Shown here: piece by piece, positions 1 through 8,463 of the stretch
Position numbering within the stretch: the first letter of the stretch is position 1
Layout of the letters: every line of letters starts with the position of its first letter
Source: Zavarzinella formosa DSM 19928
GTDB taxonomy: Bacteria; Planctomycetota; Planctomycetia; Gemmatales; Gemmataceae
Reading direction: 5' to 3'
DNA: 52,266 nucleotides
Assembly (NCBI RefSeq): GCF_000255705.1
Contig: NZ_JH636442.1
Span: forward strand, 395,009 to 447,274
Made by a program: the position numbers and the translations under genes
The notes under the pieces: model-generated
The model's input: the letters and a program-made list of their open reading frames with translations, nothing else
The model's database searches: none
What the model was told of the DNA's origin: nothing

Positions 1-1
1 A

Positions 2-193
2 CCCGAAATCACAGAGCAAAAAACTCCTGATGGAATTGTCTATGTTGTTTTAAGCGGGATCACTGGTGAGAAATTATCCACAACAACGAGTGTCGAGCCT
101 CCGCTGGTTATTGTCAAACCAAGGGCAAATTTGAAGAAGAACGATACAGAGACAGATAAGCCGATGCCCATACCCCCGATACCTAATAATTGA
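2..193 (+). CDS. C-terminal end of an unknown protein (partial)
   Basis: The first full codon is at base 2. The frame stays open for 63 residues to a TGA at 191-193, so this is the end of a gene that starts left of the window. The visible part is polar and becomes proline-rich, ending PMPIPPIPNN. That kind of tail is common on exported or linker-rich proteins, but no domain is visible. The opposite strand is also open across most of this stretch. The rightward frame is preferred because it stops cleanly and converges on the leftward DUF1501 gene, whose stop lies 83 bases further on. Function unknown. Confidence 0.5.
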   Translation, partial: PEITEQKTPDGIVYVVLSGITGEKLSTTTSVEPPLVIVKPRANLKKNDTETDKPMPIPPIPNN

Positions 194-276
194 ATCGTCG
201 AAAAGCCAATCTCGTCTTTTTTCTCAATTATTTGTGCCCTCAAAAGGCTCTGATTTCTTCAAATATCGCCCTGTCA

Positions 277-1500
277 TCACACCATCACTTTGAACGCCTT
301 TTGCCCCTCACCCACAATATCCTTCGATGGCACGCCGAGCCATTGGTCGAGGATGCCGGTGTAGACTTGTCGGAAGTCGGTGGTGAATTTCAGGTTGCCC
401 ATGTCGAGGTCGTTCAAGTCCGGGTGTTTGCCGTGGACGCCGGCGTTGACTTTCCCGCCGACGAGGAACATCGGGGCGCCACTGCCATGGTCGGTTCCCT
501 TGCTGCCGTTTTCCTTGGCCCGGCGGCCGAACTCGGAGAAGGTCATCACCATCAGGCGGTCTTTGTGTCCGCGGGCGGCCATGTCCTTGTAAAAGGCAGT
601 GATCGCGCCGGAAACTTCCGTCAGCAAATTGGCATGCGATCCCTGCGGACCGCCTTGGCTGGCGTGGGTGTCGAAGCCGTCGATGGAGACGTAAAAGAGC
701 CGCGAGCCAAGCCCGGCGTCGATCAATTGGGCGCACACTTTGAGACGGTTCGCCAGCCCGGTTTGCGGATAGGGAACCTTGGGCTGATAGTTGCCGCTGA
801 GTTCCTGAAGTTTCTTGCTGCTGTCGTAGGTGTTCGATGCGGTGCGTTGCACGAAGTCCAGCAAGCCGGTTTGGGAACCGGTGTTGGTCGAGGGCATTGC
901 GGACTTGCGCACGATGTCCCGCTGGCCCGCTTGGTCGGAGAGTTTCAACTGGAAGTCGGCCAGATTCGTGATTGACGGCACTCGAGCCGGGGCGCCGGTG
1001 AGGGCCAGCGGGGCGGACTCGTTGCCACCGGCAACGTGGAACGCCGGGCAGTTCATCGTCTTGAGGGCTTTGCCGATCCAGCCTTCCGTCAGGCTGTCGG
1101 CGGTGCTGGCGGCGTGCCAGATGTCCATCGACCGGAAGTGGGACTGGCTCGGGTTGGGGTAGCCAACCGCCTGAATCACGGCCAGCGCCTTGTCCTCATA
1201 AAGCCCGGCGAGGCCATCCATCGTCGGGTGCAGGCCGATGTGGTCGTTCAGCTTTTTCACGCGGTCTTCGGGGACTTTGATGGTGGGACGATACTTGGCA
1301 TATGTTTCGTCCTTGAACGGGATGACGGTGTTCAGTCCATCGTTCCCGCCGGTGAGTTGGACGACGACGAGGATGGTGTCCTTCGCCCCCGGCTTGGCGG
1401 CATCCGGAGCGGCTTGGGCCGTGCGCGCCAAGAACGTCGGGACGCTGCTTCCCAGCCCGACAAGCGAGGAATATTGCATAAACTGGCGGCGGTTCGTCAT
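277..1500 (-). CDS. DUF1501 family protein with Tat-type leader
   Basis: A 407-residue protein of the DUF1501 (sulfatase-like, alkaline phosphatase superfamily) family, which is greatly expanded in planctomycetes and usually found beside DUF1800 or PSD1-type genes. The N-terminus has a twin-arginine signal (NRRQFM at residues 3-8 followed by a hydrophobic stretch to about residue 30). Family hallmarks are LTGGNDGLNTVIPF early on, VSIDGFDTHASQ in the middle, and FSEFGRRAKEN with GTDHGSGAPMFLVGG near the C-terminus. The start at 1500 is chosen because it gives the Tat leader directly and is preceded by GAGGG about 10 bases upstream. A longer start at 1554 would overlap the DUF1800 gene. It is the last gene of a leftward three-gene cluster, 11 bases behind DUF1800. 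The substrate is unknown. Confidence 0.93.
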   Translation of the reverse strand: MTNRRQFMQYSSLVGLGSSVPTFLARTAQAAPDAAKPGAKDTILVVVQLTGGNDGLNTVIPFKDETYAKYRPTIKVPEDRVKKLNDHIGLHPTMDGLAGLYEDKALAVIQAVGYPNPSQSHFRSMDIWHAASTADSLTEGWIGKALKTMNCPAFHVAGGNESAPLALTGAPARVPSITNLADFQLKLSDQAGQRDIVRKSAMPSTNTGSQTGLLDFVQRTASNTYDSSKKLQELSGNYQPKVPYPQTGLANRLKVCAQLIDAGLGSRLFYVSIDGFDTHASQGGPQGSHANLLTEVSGAITAFYKDMAARGHKDRLMVMTFSEFGRRAKENGSKGTDHGSGAPMFLVGGKVNAGVHGKHPDLNDLDMGNLKFTTDFRQVYTGILDQWLGVPSKDIVGEGQKAFKVMV

Positions 1501-1511
1501 GGCACATGCCC

Positions 1512-2918
1512 TCAATCGAGTTGGTATTCGGGAAGTGTCATCACCAGATGACAAAGGCTCACGGCTTGTTGTTCCACGATGTCCCGCTTGGACCAGAATC
1601 GCGGGGTTTTCTGTTTGGTCACCGTCGAGGCGTATTCGTTGATTCGGTTCCGTGTTTCCACCGGCACATCGCCTTGCAAGAACAAATCAAGGAACAACGC
1701 CGCCTGATCTTGCGGCGACTTGCAATGATGGGCCTCGGCCAGAGCCAACGCGAGGGCGGGCTTGTCCGGTCCGGCCGGGCGGCGGGCGAGATCGAGGGCG
1801 AGGTTTTGCCGGAAGAGAAGCGTCTGCCCGTTGAGCCACGTCGGGCCGCCGTCCCACCCTTTGACCGACGGGGGATGGAAGACATTTTGGCCAAGGTTCT
1901 CAAGGGCGGTCGCGAGGTTCAGCGAACCGTTGATCGTCCCCATCCGGGATTCGAGGGCGTGGGTCATGCCGATGACATAATCGACCGGGGCTTTAATGCG
2001 GGTCCGGTAGGCATGTTCGCTGTGGAACAAATTGGAGCGAACGATGGTTTCAACCAGCTTGCGGATGTCGAAGCCGTCGGCGAATGATTTTTCCAGCGGG
2101 GCCGCGAGGGCCGGGGAGATGTCCTCCGATTCGCTGACCAAGAAGCGGAACATCTTCTTGACGATGAATTTCGCGCAGGCCGGTTGTTTCGTGCAAATCC
2201 GGACGATATCTTCGCCTTTGAAGTTACCGGTCTGGCCCATCACGGTTTTCGGCGAGTCGTCAAACTGGCTGGCGTTCGCGGCAAATTTCCCGTCCTTCAA
2301 CTCCCATCCGGTGAAGGCTCGCGCCGCTTCGCGGATGTCTTTCTCGGTGTAGTTGCCGATGCCCAGTGAAAAGAGTTCCATCAACTCGCGGGCATAGTTC
2401 TCGTTCGGCATCCCCTTTTTGCTTTGGACTGTGTCCAGCCAGATCATCATGGCCGGGTCTTTGGACATCTCCTGAAGCATCACATCGAACTTGCCAAGGG
2501 CGTTTCGGTTCATCAGCCGATATTGTCGGACCATGTGGCCGACGTTTTGCACTTTGGTGTTGCTGGTGGCGAAGTGGTTGTGCCAGAACAGCGTCAACTT
2601 TTCGGTCGCCGGGGCGGGGCCGTGTAGCATCCGGTAGAGCCACCAACCGGAGGCTTGAACATCTTGGTTAAACTTCTCGGCATTGGACGCCAGATATTCT
2701 TCGGTGGCTGCGTCATAGGTGGGCGATGGGTTTCGCCCGGCCAGAAGATTCGTGATGAGCTTCTGGGGTTCCGTGGCAACCCCTTGCCGCAACTCGGCAA
2801 CATTCGCCCCGAACGCCAGACGCCGATACAAATGACCGACGCGAGCCTTCGTCCACGGCTGCTTTTCGCCGGGGGAGTAGGGTTCCCATGCCCACTTTGG
2901 ATCCAGATTCTTGACCAT
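1512..2918 (-). CDS. DUF1800 family protein
   Basis: A 468-residue member of DUF1800. Typical signatures are HLYRRLAFGA near the N-terminus, LTLFWHNHFATSN, NYARELMELFSLGIGNY, AARAFTGWEL and a late HPPSVKGWDGG. The family is almost always encoded next to a DUF1501 gene, as here, and the pair is presumed to act together. The biochemical role is not established. The start at 2918 (MVKNLDPKW) is preferred to 2981 because the extra 21 residues of the longer form look non-conserved. No obvious signal peptide is seen, whereas its DUF1501 partner has a Tat leader. The gene lies 34 bases behind the secreted-protein gene and 11 bases before DUF1501. Confidence 0.92.
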   Translation of the reverse strand: MVKNLDPKWAWEPYSPGEKQPWTKARVGHLYRRLAFGANVAELRQGVATEPQKLITNLLAGRNPSPTYDAATEEYLASNAEKFNQDVQASGWWLYRMLHGPAPATEKLTLFWHNHFATSNTKVQNVGHMVRQYRLMNRNALGKFDVMLQEMSKDPAMMIWLDTVQSKKGMPNENYARELMELFSLGIGNYTEKDIREAARAFTGWELKDGKFAANASQFDDSPKTVMGQTGNFKGEDIVRICTKQPACAKFIVKKMFRFLVSESEDISPALAAPLEKSFADGFDIRKLVETIVRSNLFHSEHAYRTRIKAPVDYVIGMTHALESRMGTINGSLNLATALENLGQNVFHPPSVKGWDGGPTWLNGQTLLFRQNLALDLARRPAGPDKPALALALAEAHHCKSPQDQAALFLDLFLQGDVPVETRNRINEYASTVTKQKTPRFWSKRDIVEQQAVSLCHLVMTLPEYQLD

Positions 2919-2952
2919 CGAATATCGTCCGTTTGTCCGGTGTGTCGTGTGG

Positions 2953-4698
2953 TTACTTGGCCGGTTTCCAGAGCAAATCAAAATGGAATTCCGTGCCCGA
3001 GTATTCGGTCTTCAATGTCACTCTGCCGAGAGAATCGAGGAACTTGTAGAAGACGGCTGTCTGTGTTTTGGCCTCGGCCAACGGCACCCCTTGCGACAGG
3101 ATCATTCCCGCCAGCGGGATTTCCGGCAACACATTGGTGAAGTCGCTCAGTCCGCGAAAATTGACGGCCGTTTGCAAGTTCGCGTTGTCGGCGGTCTTTT
3201 TGCCTTCCGCCCGGATGGTCTTGATGAGATCGCGGCACAGACCTTTGTTGGAGGCGAAAATGAACTGGTCATCCACGGCGGCAAAGGTTGGTTGATAATT
3301 GAACCGGATGTTCATGGGATCATCGGGGAACTTGCCATTGTCCGGGAAGGAATAACCGAAGGCCTGCACGCCTTCGATTTCCTCTTCCCATGACCGCAAG
3401 GTGGCTTGCCCGGAGGCGGCCAACGCGCCGGCCTTGATGATGCTCGTCATGCTTTTGGCGAAACTGGGATCGCGCATCGTGGTCACAAAAGCGACCGCTG
3501 GCAGGCGTGTCTCTGGTTGCTTGCCATATCCCGGCACCTTCTCCGGTTGCACGGCCACCACCCGGTGATGCACGCCGGTGGAGGCCAGGAATTTCGGCAG
3601 TGTGGAGTTAATCAGGATGCGGGAGATCTGCTTTTCCGCGTTCTCCAAATCCTTGGAGGTTTGCGGCGGGAAGATTTGATCCTTCTTGGTGTAGAACGTG
3701 TCGAAGTCCATGTAAAAACTGTGGCAGGCAAGCATTCCGGGAAGATCGAACGGGGCGAGCGAACCGCCCGCTTTGGGATCTTTCGGCAAATGAAGTTCGA
3801 CATCCGGGGCGGTGTCTTTTCGGCCGGCCGGGAGCCGGACTGTCAACTTGAGATCATCTTTTTCACGGAAGAACCCGACGGCCACATAATCGGCCCGACG
3901 GGCGACATCCAGCAACCCCGCGAACAGGACAGTCAAAATCACATTGCTCCGGGGGGTGGCGAACAGATCTTTCGCCTCCTGTCGTTCCTTCAACGGCTTG
4001 AGGTTGACCCAAATCCAAGCGAGCGGATCGCCGTCCAGAATTTTGCCCACGTCTTTCCTCACGGAGCTATTCGCCAGATTTTTCGCGGCCGAATCCTTGG
4101 TGTTGGCGGTATGCTGGTCGATGCCTGCCTTGAGGGATTCGTTTTTGTTGGCGACCAACAGGGCATCCCCGACTTGGGCAATCAGAAGGTCTTTGCTGAT
4201 TTCAATGGCTTCGATGCCCTGATATTTCTTTCGGGCAATCGCCTCTTTGGAACCGGCGCGGGTTCGTTCGTCTTCGACCAAGTAAGTAATGAGTTCGACC
4301 AGTTTGGTCACTCGGGCTTTGTCTCGCCCTTGGAGAACAGCCAAGACAGGGGCGTTGTCGTCCCCGAATTTGGCGCCAATCGCGAGTCCGTCCCCGGCGA
4401 ATTGGTCGAGCAGTTCGGGCCACCTGGCCCCCAAATCTTTCTCGTAGTATGCCAGCAGTTGAAAGAACTTGCGAAGGTTGGCGCTGTCGAGGAATTCCCG
4501 CACTTGCGGCAGCGATTGGGCGTCCTTGGCTCGTGGATGATTCAGAAGGGCTTCCACAAGTGCCCGGGGTTGTGGAACCACGGCGACAACCTGCGTGGCC
4601 TCGGCCGGGAAAAACCGCAGGGGATCTTTGGGGGCCGAATGGACATTCGCCGTCACCATCAGACCGCACAAAAGCGAAAATACAAGTGGCCGACGCAT
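2953..4698 (-). CDS. Secreted protein of unknown function (DUF3352-like appearance)
   Basis: A 581-residue protein with a classical signal peptide (MRRPLVFSLLCGLMVTANV, cleavage probably near residues 21-23). The mature part begins with a run about ATQVVAVVPQPRALVEALL and alternates short strands with amphipathic helices. It contains phrases such as GDGLAIGAKFGDD and VLAVLQGRDKARVTKLVELI. This layout recalls DUF3352-type exported proteins, but that is a resemblance, not an assignment. The start at 4698 is preferred to 4728 because it puts the signal peptide at the very N-terminus. It is the first gene of the leftward cluster with DUF1800 and DUF1501, so it may be a third component of that exported module. 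Confidence 0.8.
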   Translation of the reverse strand: MRRPLVFSLLCGLMVTANVHSAPKDPLRFFPAEATQVVAVVPQPRALVEALLNHPRAKDAQSLPQVREFLDSANLRKFFQLLAYYEKDLGARWPELLDQFAGDGLAIGAKFGDDNAPVLAVLQGRDKARVTKLVELITYLVEDERTRAGSKEAIARKKYQGIEAIEISKDLLIAQVGDALLVANKNESLKAGIDQHTANTKDSAAKNLANSSVRKDVGKILDGDPLAWIWVNLKPLKERQEAKDLFATPRSNVILTVLFAGLLDVARRADYVAVGFFREKDDLKLTVRLPAGRKDTAPDVELHLPKDPKAGGSLAPFDLPGMLACHSFYMDFDTFYTKKDQIFPPQTSKDLENAEKQISRILINSTLPKFLASTGVHHRVVAVQPEKVPGYGKQPETRLPAVAFVTTMRDPSFAKSMTSIIKAGALAASGQATLRSWEEEIEGVQAFGYSFPDNGKFPDDPMNIRFNYQPTFAAVDDQFIFASNKGLCRDLIKTIRAEGKKTADNANLQTAVNFRGLSDFTNVLPEIPLAGMILSQGVPLAEAKTQTAVFYKFLDSLGRVTLKTEYSGTEFHFDLLWKPAK

Positions 4699-4823
4699 GG
4701 ATGGCCCCGGATGGCGAGAGTTGACCATAAGCTAATTGCAGATACTACCCGGTTCCGTCGGCGGGGTTTCATGATTTCCGAAACCGCCCGCCTTGGGAAC
4801 GCCGACATGGCAATTGGATCGAC

Positions 4824-5978
4824 ATGGCTTTTCCCCCCCTTGGCCCGACCCGTCCGCATACCACGCCGCTGTTTCAATCGGCCGTTTACGATGTTCCCGA
4901 TCTGGATGCCCTCGACCGGGTGATGAACGGCGAGGAACCCGGCTTCTTCTATGCCCGAGACGCCCACCCAAACGCCCGGAATCTCGCTTCACAACTGGCG
5001 TTGTTGGAAAAGGGAACATGGGGTTTCGTGACCGCTTCCGGCATGGCGGCCATCTCGGCAAGCTTGCTCGCCTATGTCTCCGGCGGGGACCGAATTTTGG
5101 CGAGCAATCGCCTTTATGGCCGCACCAATCGGCTCATGAAGACTGAATTGGCCCGTTTCGGTGTGACGGCTTCTTTTGTCGACTGTAATGACCTGATCTC
5201 GCTGGAAGTCGCCCTGCAAACGCCGACGAAAGCCTTGATCGTCGAAACGATTTCCAATCCATTGCTGCGGGTCGTTGATCTTCCAGCGTTGATTGAGGTA
5301 TGTCATCGCCACGGGGCGAAGGTAATCGTGGACAACACCTTTGCCACGCCGGTGTTGTGCCGCCCATTGGAAATGGGGGCCGACATGGTGATGGAAAGCC
5401 TCACCAAAATCATCAGCGGCCACGGCGATGTGACGCTTGGGCTACTCGCCGGGAATGACGCCGCGACGGGTGAATCACTTGTCCAACTCATCAGCACATG
5501 GGGTTTCTCGGCCAATCCGTTCGATTGCTGGATGTGTGAACGCGGGCTTGGATCGCTGCCGTTGCGAATGAACGCTTCCACACAAAACGCGAAGGAATTG
5601 GCTGAGTGGTTCGATGCTTCCGGTTTGGTGAAACAGGTCCATTACCCCAATCGGCCAAGCCATCCGGATTTTGCGCTGGCCGGGCGACTTTTCCCAAACG
5701 GCGCCGGACACATGCTCTGCATCGAACTGGGCGGGGGCCGGGAGGCAGTCAATTGCTTCATGCGGGCCGTGCCGGAAATCACGTTTAGCCCGTCCTTGGG
5801 GGATTTGCACACAACCATCAGCCATCCGGACACAACCTCCCATCGTTACGACTCAACCGAGGAAAAACTTGCCCAAGGCATCACTCCCGGCCTGATTCGC
5901 GTGTCTGTGGGGATAGAACCCCAAGAACACTTGCGGAATCTGTTTGAGAAAGGTCTTCGGCTCGCCGGGAGTTGCTGA
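4824..5978 (+). CDS. Trans-sulfuration (Cys/Met metabolism) PLP-dependent enzyme
   Basis: A 384-residue fold-type I PLP enzyme of the Cys/Met metabolism family (cystathionine gamma-synthase, cystathionine beta/gamma-lyase, methionine gamma-lyase, O-acetylhomoserine sulfhydrylase). The Schiff-base lysine is K195 in ESLTKIISGHGD. Other PLP contacts are Y43 and R45 (FFYARD), the SGMAAI loop at 72-77, Y98 (RLYGRT) and D170 (VDNTFATP). Length is normal. Sequence alone does not separate the lyase from the synthase and sulfhydrylase activities, and no methionine or cysteine genes are adjacent. It is divergent from the secreted-protein gene at its left. No clear Shine-Dalgarno sequence precedes the ATG. 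Confidence 0.93.
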   Translation: MAFPPLGPTRPHTTPLFQSAVYDVPDLDALDRVMNGEEPGFFYARDAHPNARNLASQLALLEKGTWGFVTASGMAAISASLLAYVSGGDRILASNRLYGRTNRLMKTELARFGVTASFVDCNDLISLEVALQTPTKALIVETISNPLLRVVDLPALIEVCHRHGAKVIVDNTFATPVLCRPLEMGADMVMESLTKIISGHGDVTLGLLAGNDAATGESLVQLISTWGFSANPFDCWMCERGLGSLPLRMNASTQNAKELAEWFDASGLVKQVHYPNRPSHPDFALAGRLFPNGAGHMLCIELGGGREAVNCFMRAVPEITFSPSLGDLHTTISHPDTTSHRYDSTEEKLAQGITPGLIRVSVGIEPQEHLRNLFEKGLRLAGSC

Positions 5979-6028
5979 ACAACTTAAGATAAGGGGAAGA
6001 GCCGAACCGGCGTCATGCGGAGTGTTTC

Positions 6029-6481
6029 ATGCGGATGGACTTGTACGGATTATCGTTCGACGGGCCGGGGATCACGTTTTACCTGTGGTCCCCCTGGCGG
6101 GCGTCGTCCATCGAACACCGCATGTTTGATGGCATCAAGGCCATCGCCGGCGTGGATGTCGAAAAAGGGCCGGACGAATTGCAACTTCCCGTCCAGGAAG
6201 CCAAGGTTTACAAACAAGCCGTTCAATTGATTGAACGGGTGCTAAAGGGCTGGCAGGAAGAATCAAGCGACGCCGGGAATGAACGCCGCACCTGGCGCTG
6301 GACGCTGGAGGCCGATGTCGATTTTCACGGTTACGATCATGCCGGGGAGTCGGCCAGTATTTGGGGCTTTCTCCGGCTGACCGTCGAGCGGGAACCCACC
6401 CCGGAGGGGGGGCCTCGCGGCGAAGAAATCGACTTAAACGGATTCGGCTTCCGCATCTGGCGGCAGGATGAGATTCAATAG
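6029..6481 (+). CDS. Conserved-looking hypothetical protein
   Basis: A 150-residue protein with no recognised domain. It is rich in Trp, Asp, Glu and aromatic residues (FYLWSPWRASS, RRTWRWTLEAD, GFGFRIWRQDE) and seems to be a compact soluble alpha/beta protein with no signal peptide or membrane segment. A second ATG six bases on (MDLYGLSFDG) is an equally good start. It lies 50 bases after the PLP enzyme and 42 bases before nadA on the same strand, so it may be cotranscribed with them. The frame is the only plausible one in this interval. Function unknown. Confidence 0.75.
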   Translation: MRMDLYGLSFDGPGITFYLWSPWRASSIEHRMFDGIKAIAGVDVEKGPDELQLPVQEAKVYKQAVQLIERVLKGWQEESSDAGNERRTWRWTLEADVDFHGYDHAGESASIWGFLRLTVEREPTPEGGPRGEEIDLNGFGFRIWRQDEIQ

Positions 6482-6523
6482 TCCGGACTGTCGTTCCCCA
6501 AGGGAACAGAAAGAAGGCCGCCG

Positions 6524-7498
6524 ATGGTTGCCACCGTCGCCGACGACGTGGTCGCGGAAATCAAGCTCCTGAAAAAGAAAATCGGAGCGACGATCCTCGC
6601 CCACTACTACCAAGAGGGGGAGATTCAGGAACTCGCCGACATCACCGGGGACAGCCTGAAGCTCGCCCGAGAGGCTACGAAAGTCTCTTCGCCCGTCATT
6701 GTGTTCTGTGGCGTGCATTTCATGGCCGAAACCGCCAAGATGCTCAACCCCGCCAAGACCGTTCTGTTGCCGGATTTGGACGCCGGGTGCAGTCTCTCCG
6801 ATTCCTGCCCGGCCGACAAGCTTGCCAAATATCAAGAGATGTTGAGGATCAACGGCCGGAAATTCCAGACGGTCACTTACATCAACAGTTCGGCGGCCGT
6901 AAAGGCCCTGTCAGATTGGGTGGTGACTTCCGGCAATGCCGAGGAGATCATTCGGCGGGTGCCCGAGGAATTTGAAATTCTCTTCGTTCCGGACCAGCAC
7001 TTGGGCCGTTACCTCAGCGAAGTGACCGGCCGGAAGATGATCTTCTGGAACGGCTCGTGCATGGTGCATGAGATTTTCAGCGTTCAAGACATGCTGAAAC
7101 TCAAGAAGCAATATCCGAACGGCAACACCATCGCCCACCCGGAATGCCCGGCGAACATCCTCGAACACGCGGATTTCATCGGTGGCACCGAGAACATGAT
7201 CAAACACGTCGGTAGCTTCAAGGAGGACACCGATTTTCTGGTGGCCACGGAAGCCAACATGATGTGGCAGTTACAATCCAAGCATCCGCGACACCGTTAT
7301 CACCCCGTGCCGGGCGTCAGTTGCGCATGCAACAAATGCCCGCACATGGCGAAAAACACCCTCGAAAAGCTGCGGGATTGCATGGCCAGCATGTCCCCGG
7401 AAGTGACCTGGCAACCAGAGTTTGACCGGGCTCGTGAGGTGCTGGAACGCAGTTTGTTGAACCCGCCGAAGGCCGCTCCGGCTCCGTCTGGCGATTAA
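6524..7498 (+). CDS. nadA: Quinolinate synthase A
   Basis: NadA condenses iminoaspartate with dihydroxyacetone phosphate to give quinolinate, in de novo NAD synthesis. The 324-residue protein has the three pseudo-symmetric domains of the family and its [4Fe-4S] ligands: C89 (LDAGCSLSD), C179 (WNGSCMVHE) and a cysteine of the cluster C267/C269/C272 ([12 protein letters not shown]). Other family motifs are [12 protein letters not shown] at 24-35, [13 protein letters not shown] at 60-72 and HPECP at 205-209. Neither nadB nor nadC is in the window. The gene is followed directly by a long palindromic repeat, with no canonical terminator. Confidence 0.97.
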   Translation: MVATVADDVVAEIKLLKKKIGATILAHYYQEGEIQELADITGDSLKLAREATKVSSPVIVFCGVHFMAETAKMLNPAKTVLLPDLDAGCSLSDSCPADKLAKYQEMLRINGRKFQTVTYINSSAAVKALSDWVVTSGNAEEIIRRVPEEFEILFVPDQHLGRYLSEVTGRKMIFWNGSCMVHEIFSVQDMLKLKKQYPNGNTIAHPECPANILEHADFIGGTENMIKHVGSFKEDTDFLVATEANMMWQLQSKHPRHRYHPVPGVSCACNKCPHMAKNTLEKLRDCMASMSPEVTWQPEFDRAREVLERSLLNPPKAAPAPSGD

Positions 7499-7728
7499 GA
7501 GAAAAGAAAAGGCATTAACCACAAAGGCACAAAGATCACACAAAGTTTCACAAAGAACAAAACAGATTAGAAGCGAAGAAGAAGCCAGAAGGAACAAATG
7601 AAAGACAATTTTTCGATGATGAATGCTTGGTTTCCTTCTGGTTGTCGCTTTCGATCAATTGGGTTTTCTTGGTGAAACTTTGTGTGATCTTTGCGTCTTT
7701 GTGGTTAATGCCTTTTCTTCTCTTTCTC
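7499..7728. repeat. Long imperfect palindrome (46-bp near-perfect arms)
   Basis: The arms 7506-7551 and 7672-7717 are inverted copies that differ at 2 of 46 positions. They carry a run about ACCACAAAGGCACAAAG followed by ATCACACAAAGTTTCAC. Purine-rich flanks extend the match outward to about 7499 and 7728. Parts of the 120-base middle also pair, for example CCAGAAGGAA with TTCCTTCTGG, so the whole could fold into one hairpin of about 230 bases. It starts immediately after the nadA stop. No coding function is likely: the small ORFs across it are reflections of the repeat. A diverged relative lies at 36921-37033. It is best read as a palindromic intergenic repeat, possibly a non-autonomous mobile unit. 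Confidence 0.85.
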
Positions 7729-7759
7729 ATCCCAAAAAACAACGAAGGGATTCAAGAGC

Positions 7760-8422
7760 ATGGCCATTTTGCCGTATCGGTTTTTGACGCGGACGCTTTA
7801 CTCGGTGCCCTATGTCAAAGATCTGCCGGGGACCGACGACGAGGGATTGCCGGAACTTCCGCTGTCCGGCCGGTTGGATTCGCTGTCCGACATCGACGAG
7901 GCGAAGCCATTCGCGGAAGTCCGGCTGGCTTGGAATGAATTCGGGCTGGCCGTGTGCGTGACGGTGAAGGGCAAAGAGAATCACCCCATCGGGGACAAGG
8001 ATCGGCCGCGTCAATCGGATGGCGTTTCTTTGTGGATCGACACGCGGGGAGATCGCAGCAGTCACCGGGCCACGCGGACTTGTCACCAATTCCATTTGCT
8101 GGCGGCCGGTGGCGGCAGCAACAAAGATGAACCTTGCGTCGTCCAAACCAAAATCAACCGGGCGTTGCAGGATGCCCCGCTGGCCTCGGTCGCCGATATT
8201 CCATTCCATTGCGAACGGATTAAAGGGGGCTATCGCATCGAGGCGTTTTTCAACGCCAGCGTTCTCACCGGCTATGACCCGGAGCAATACCCGCGTCTCG
8301 GGATGTTCTACTCGGTCAGAGATTTTGAATTGGGCGAACAAACCCCCGGTGTGACGGGAGATTTCCCCTTTGGGGAAGACCCCTCGCTGTGGGGGACATT
8401 GGAACTGGTCAAAGCGAAGTAG
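7760..8422 (+). CDS. CBM9/DOMON-like beta-sandwich protein
   Basis: A 220-residue protein that resembles the carbohydrate-binding module family 9 / DOMON-like fold. The supporting stretches are AEVRLAWNEFGLAV, SDGVSLWIDTR at about 85-95, GGYRIEAFFNASVLTG and a C-terminal PSLWGTLELVKA. In this family the domain binds sugars or haem, often as part of secreted hydrolases. Here the domain stands alone and no signal peptide or lipobox is visible (N-terminus MAILPYRFLTRTLY), so it may act in the cytosol or use another export route. It lies behind the palindromic repeat and is convergent with tal. Ligand unknown. Confidence 0.75.
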   Translation: MAILPYRFLTRTLYSVPYVKDLPGTDDEGLPELPLSGRLDSLSDIDEAKPFAEVRLAWNEFGLAVCVTVKGKENHPIGDKDRPRQSDGVSLWIDTRGDRSSHRATRTCHQFHLLAAGGGSNKDEPCVVQTKINRALQDAPLASVADIPFHCERIKGGYRIEAFFNASVLTGYDPEQYPRLGMFYSVRDFELGEQTPGVTGDFPFGEDPSLWGTLELVKAK

Positions 8423-8446
8423 GCCAAACTTTCAAGCTTGGCCTAC
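8419..8446. terminator. Stem-loop between convergent genes
   Basis: Arms GTAGGCCAAACTT (8419-8431) and AAGCTTGGCCTAC (8434-8446) pair with one mismatch. The hairpin overlaps the stop codon of the CBM9-like gene and sits 18 bases before the transaldolase stop on the other strand. It has no T-tract on either side, so it is a candidate bidirectional transcript end rather than a proven intrinsic terminator. Confidence 0.5.
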
Positions 8447-8463
8447 TCATGGTTATTCAGCGA

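Noticed and set aside
40-243. Leftward ORF across the first 240 bases
   Set aside because: It has no domain and lies antisense to the rightward C-terminal fragment, which ends cleanly before the convergent DUF1501 gene.
3406-4923. Rightward 505-codon ORF
   Set aside because: It is antisense to the secreted protein and crosses into the PLP enzyme. Composition is arbitrary and no domain is seen. Long antisense frames are expected at this codon bias.
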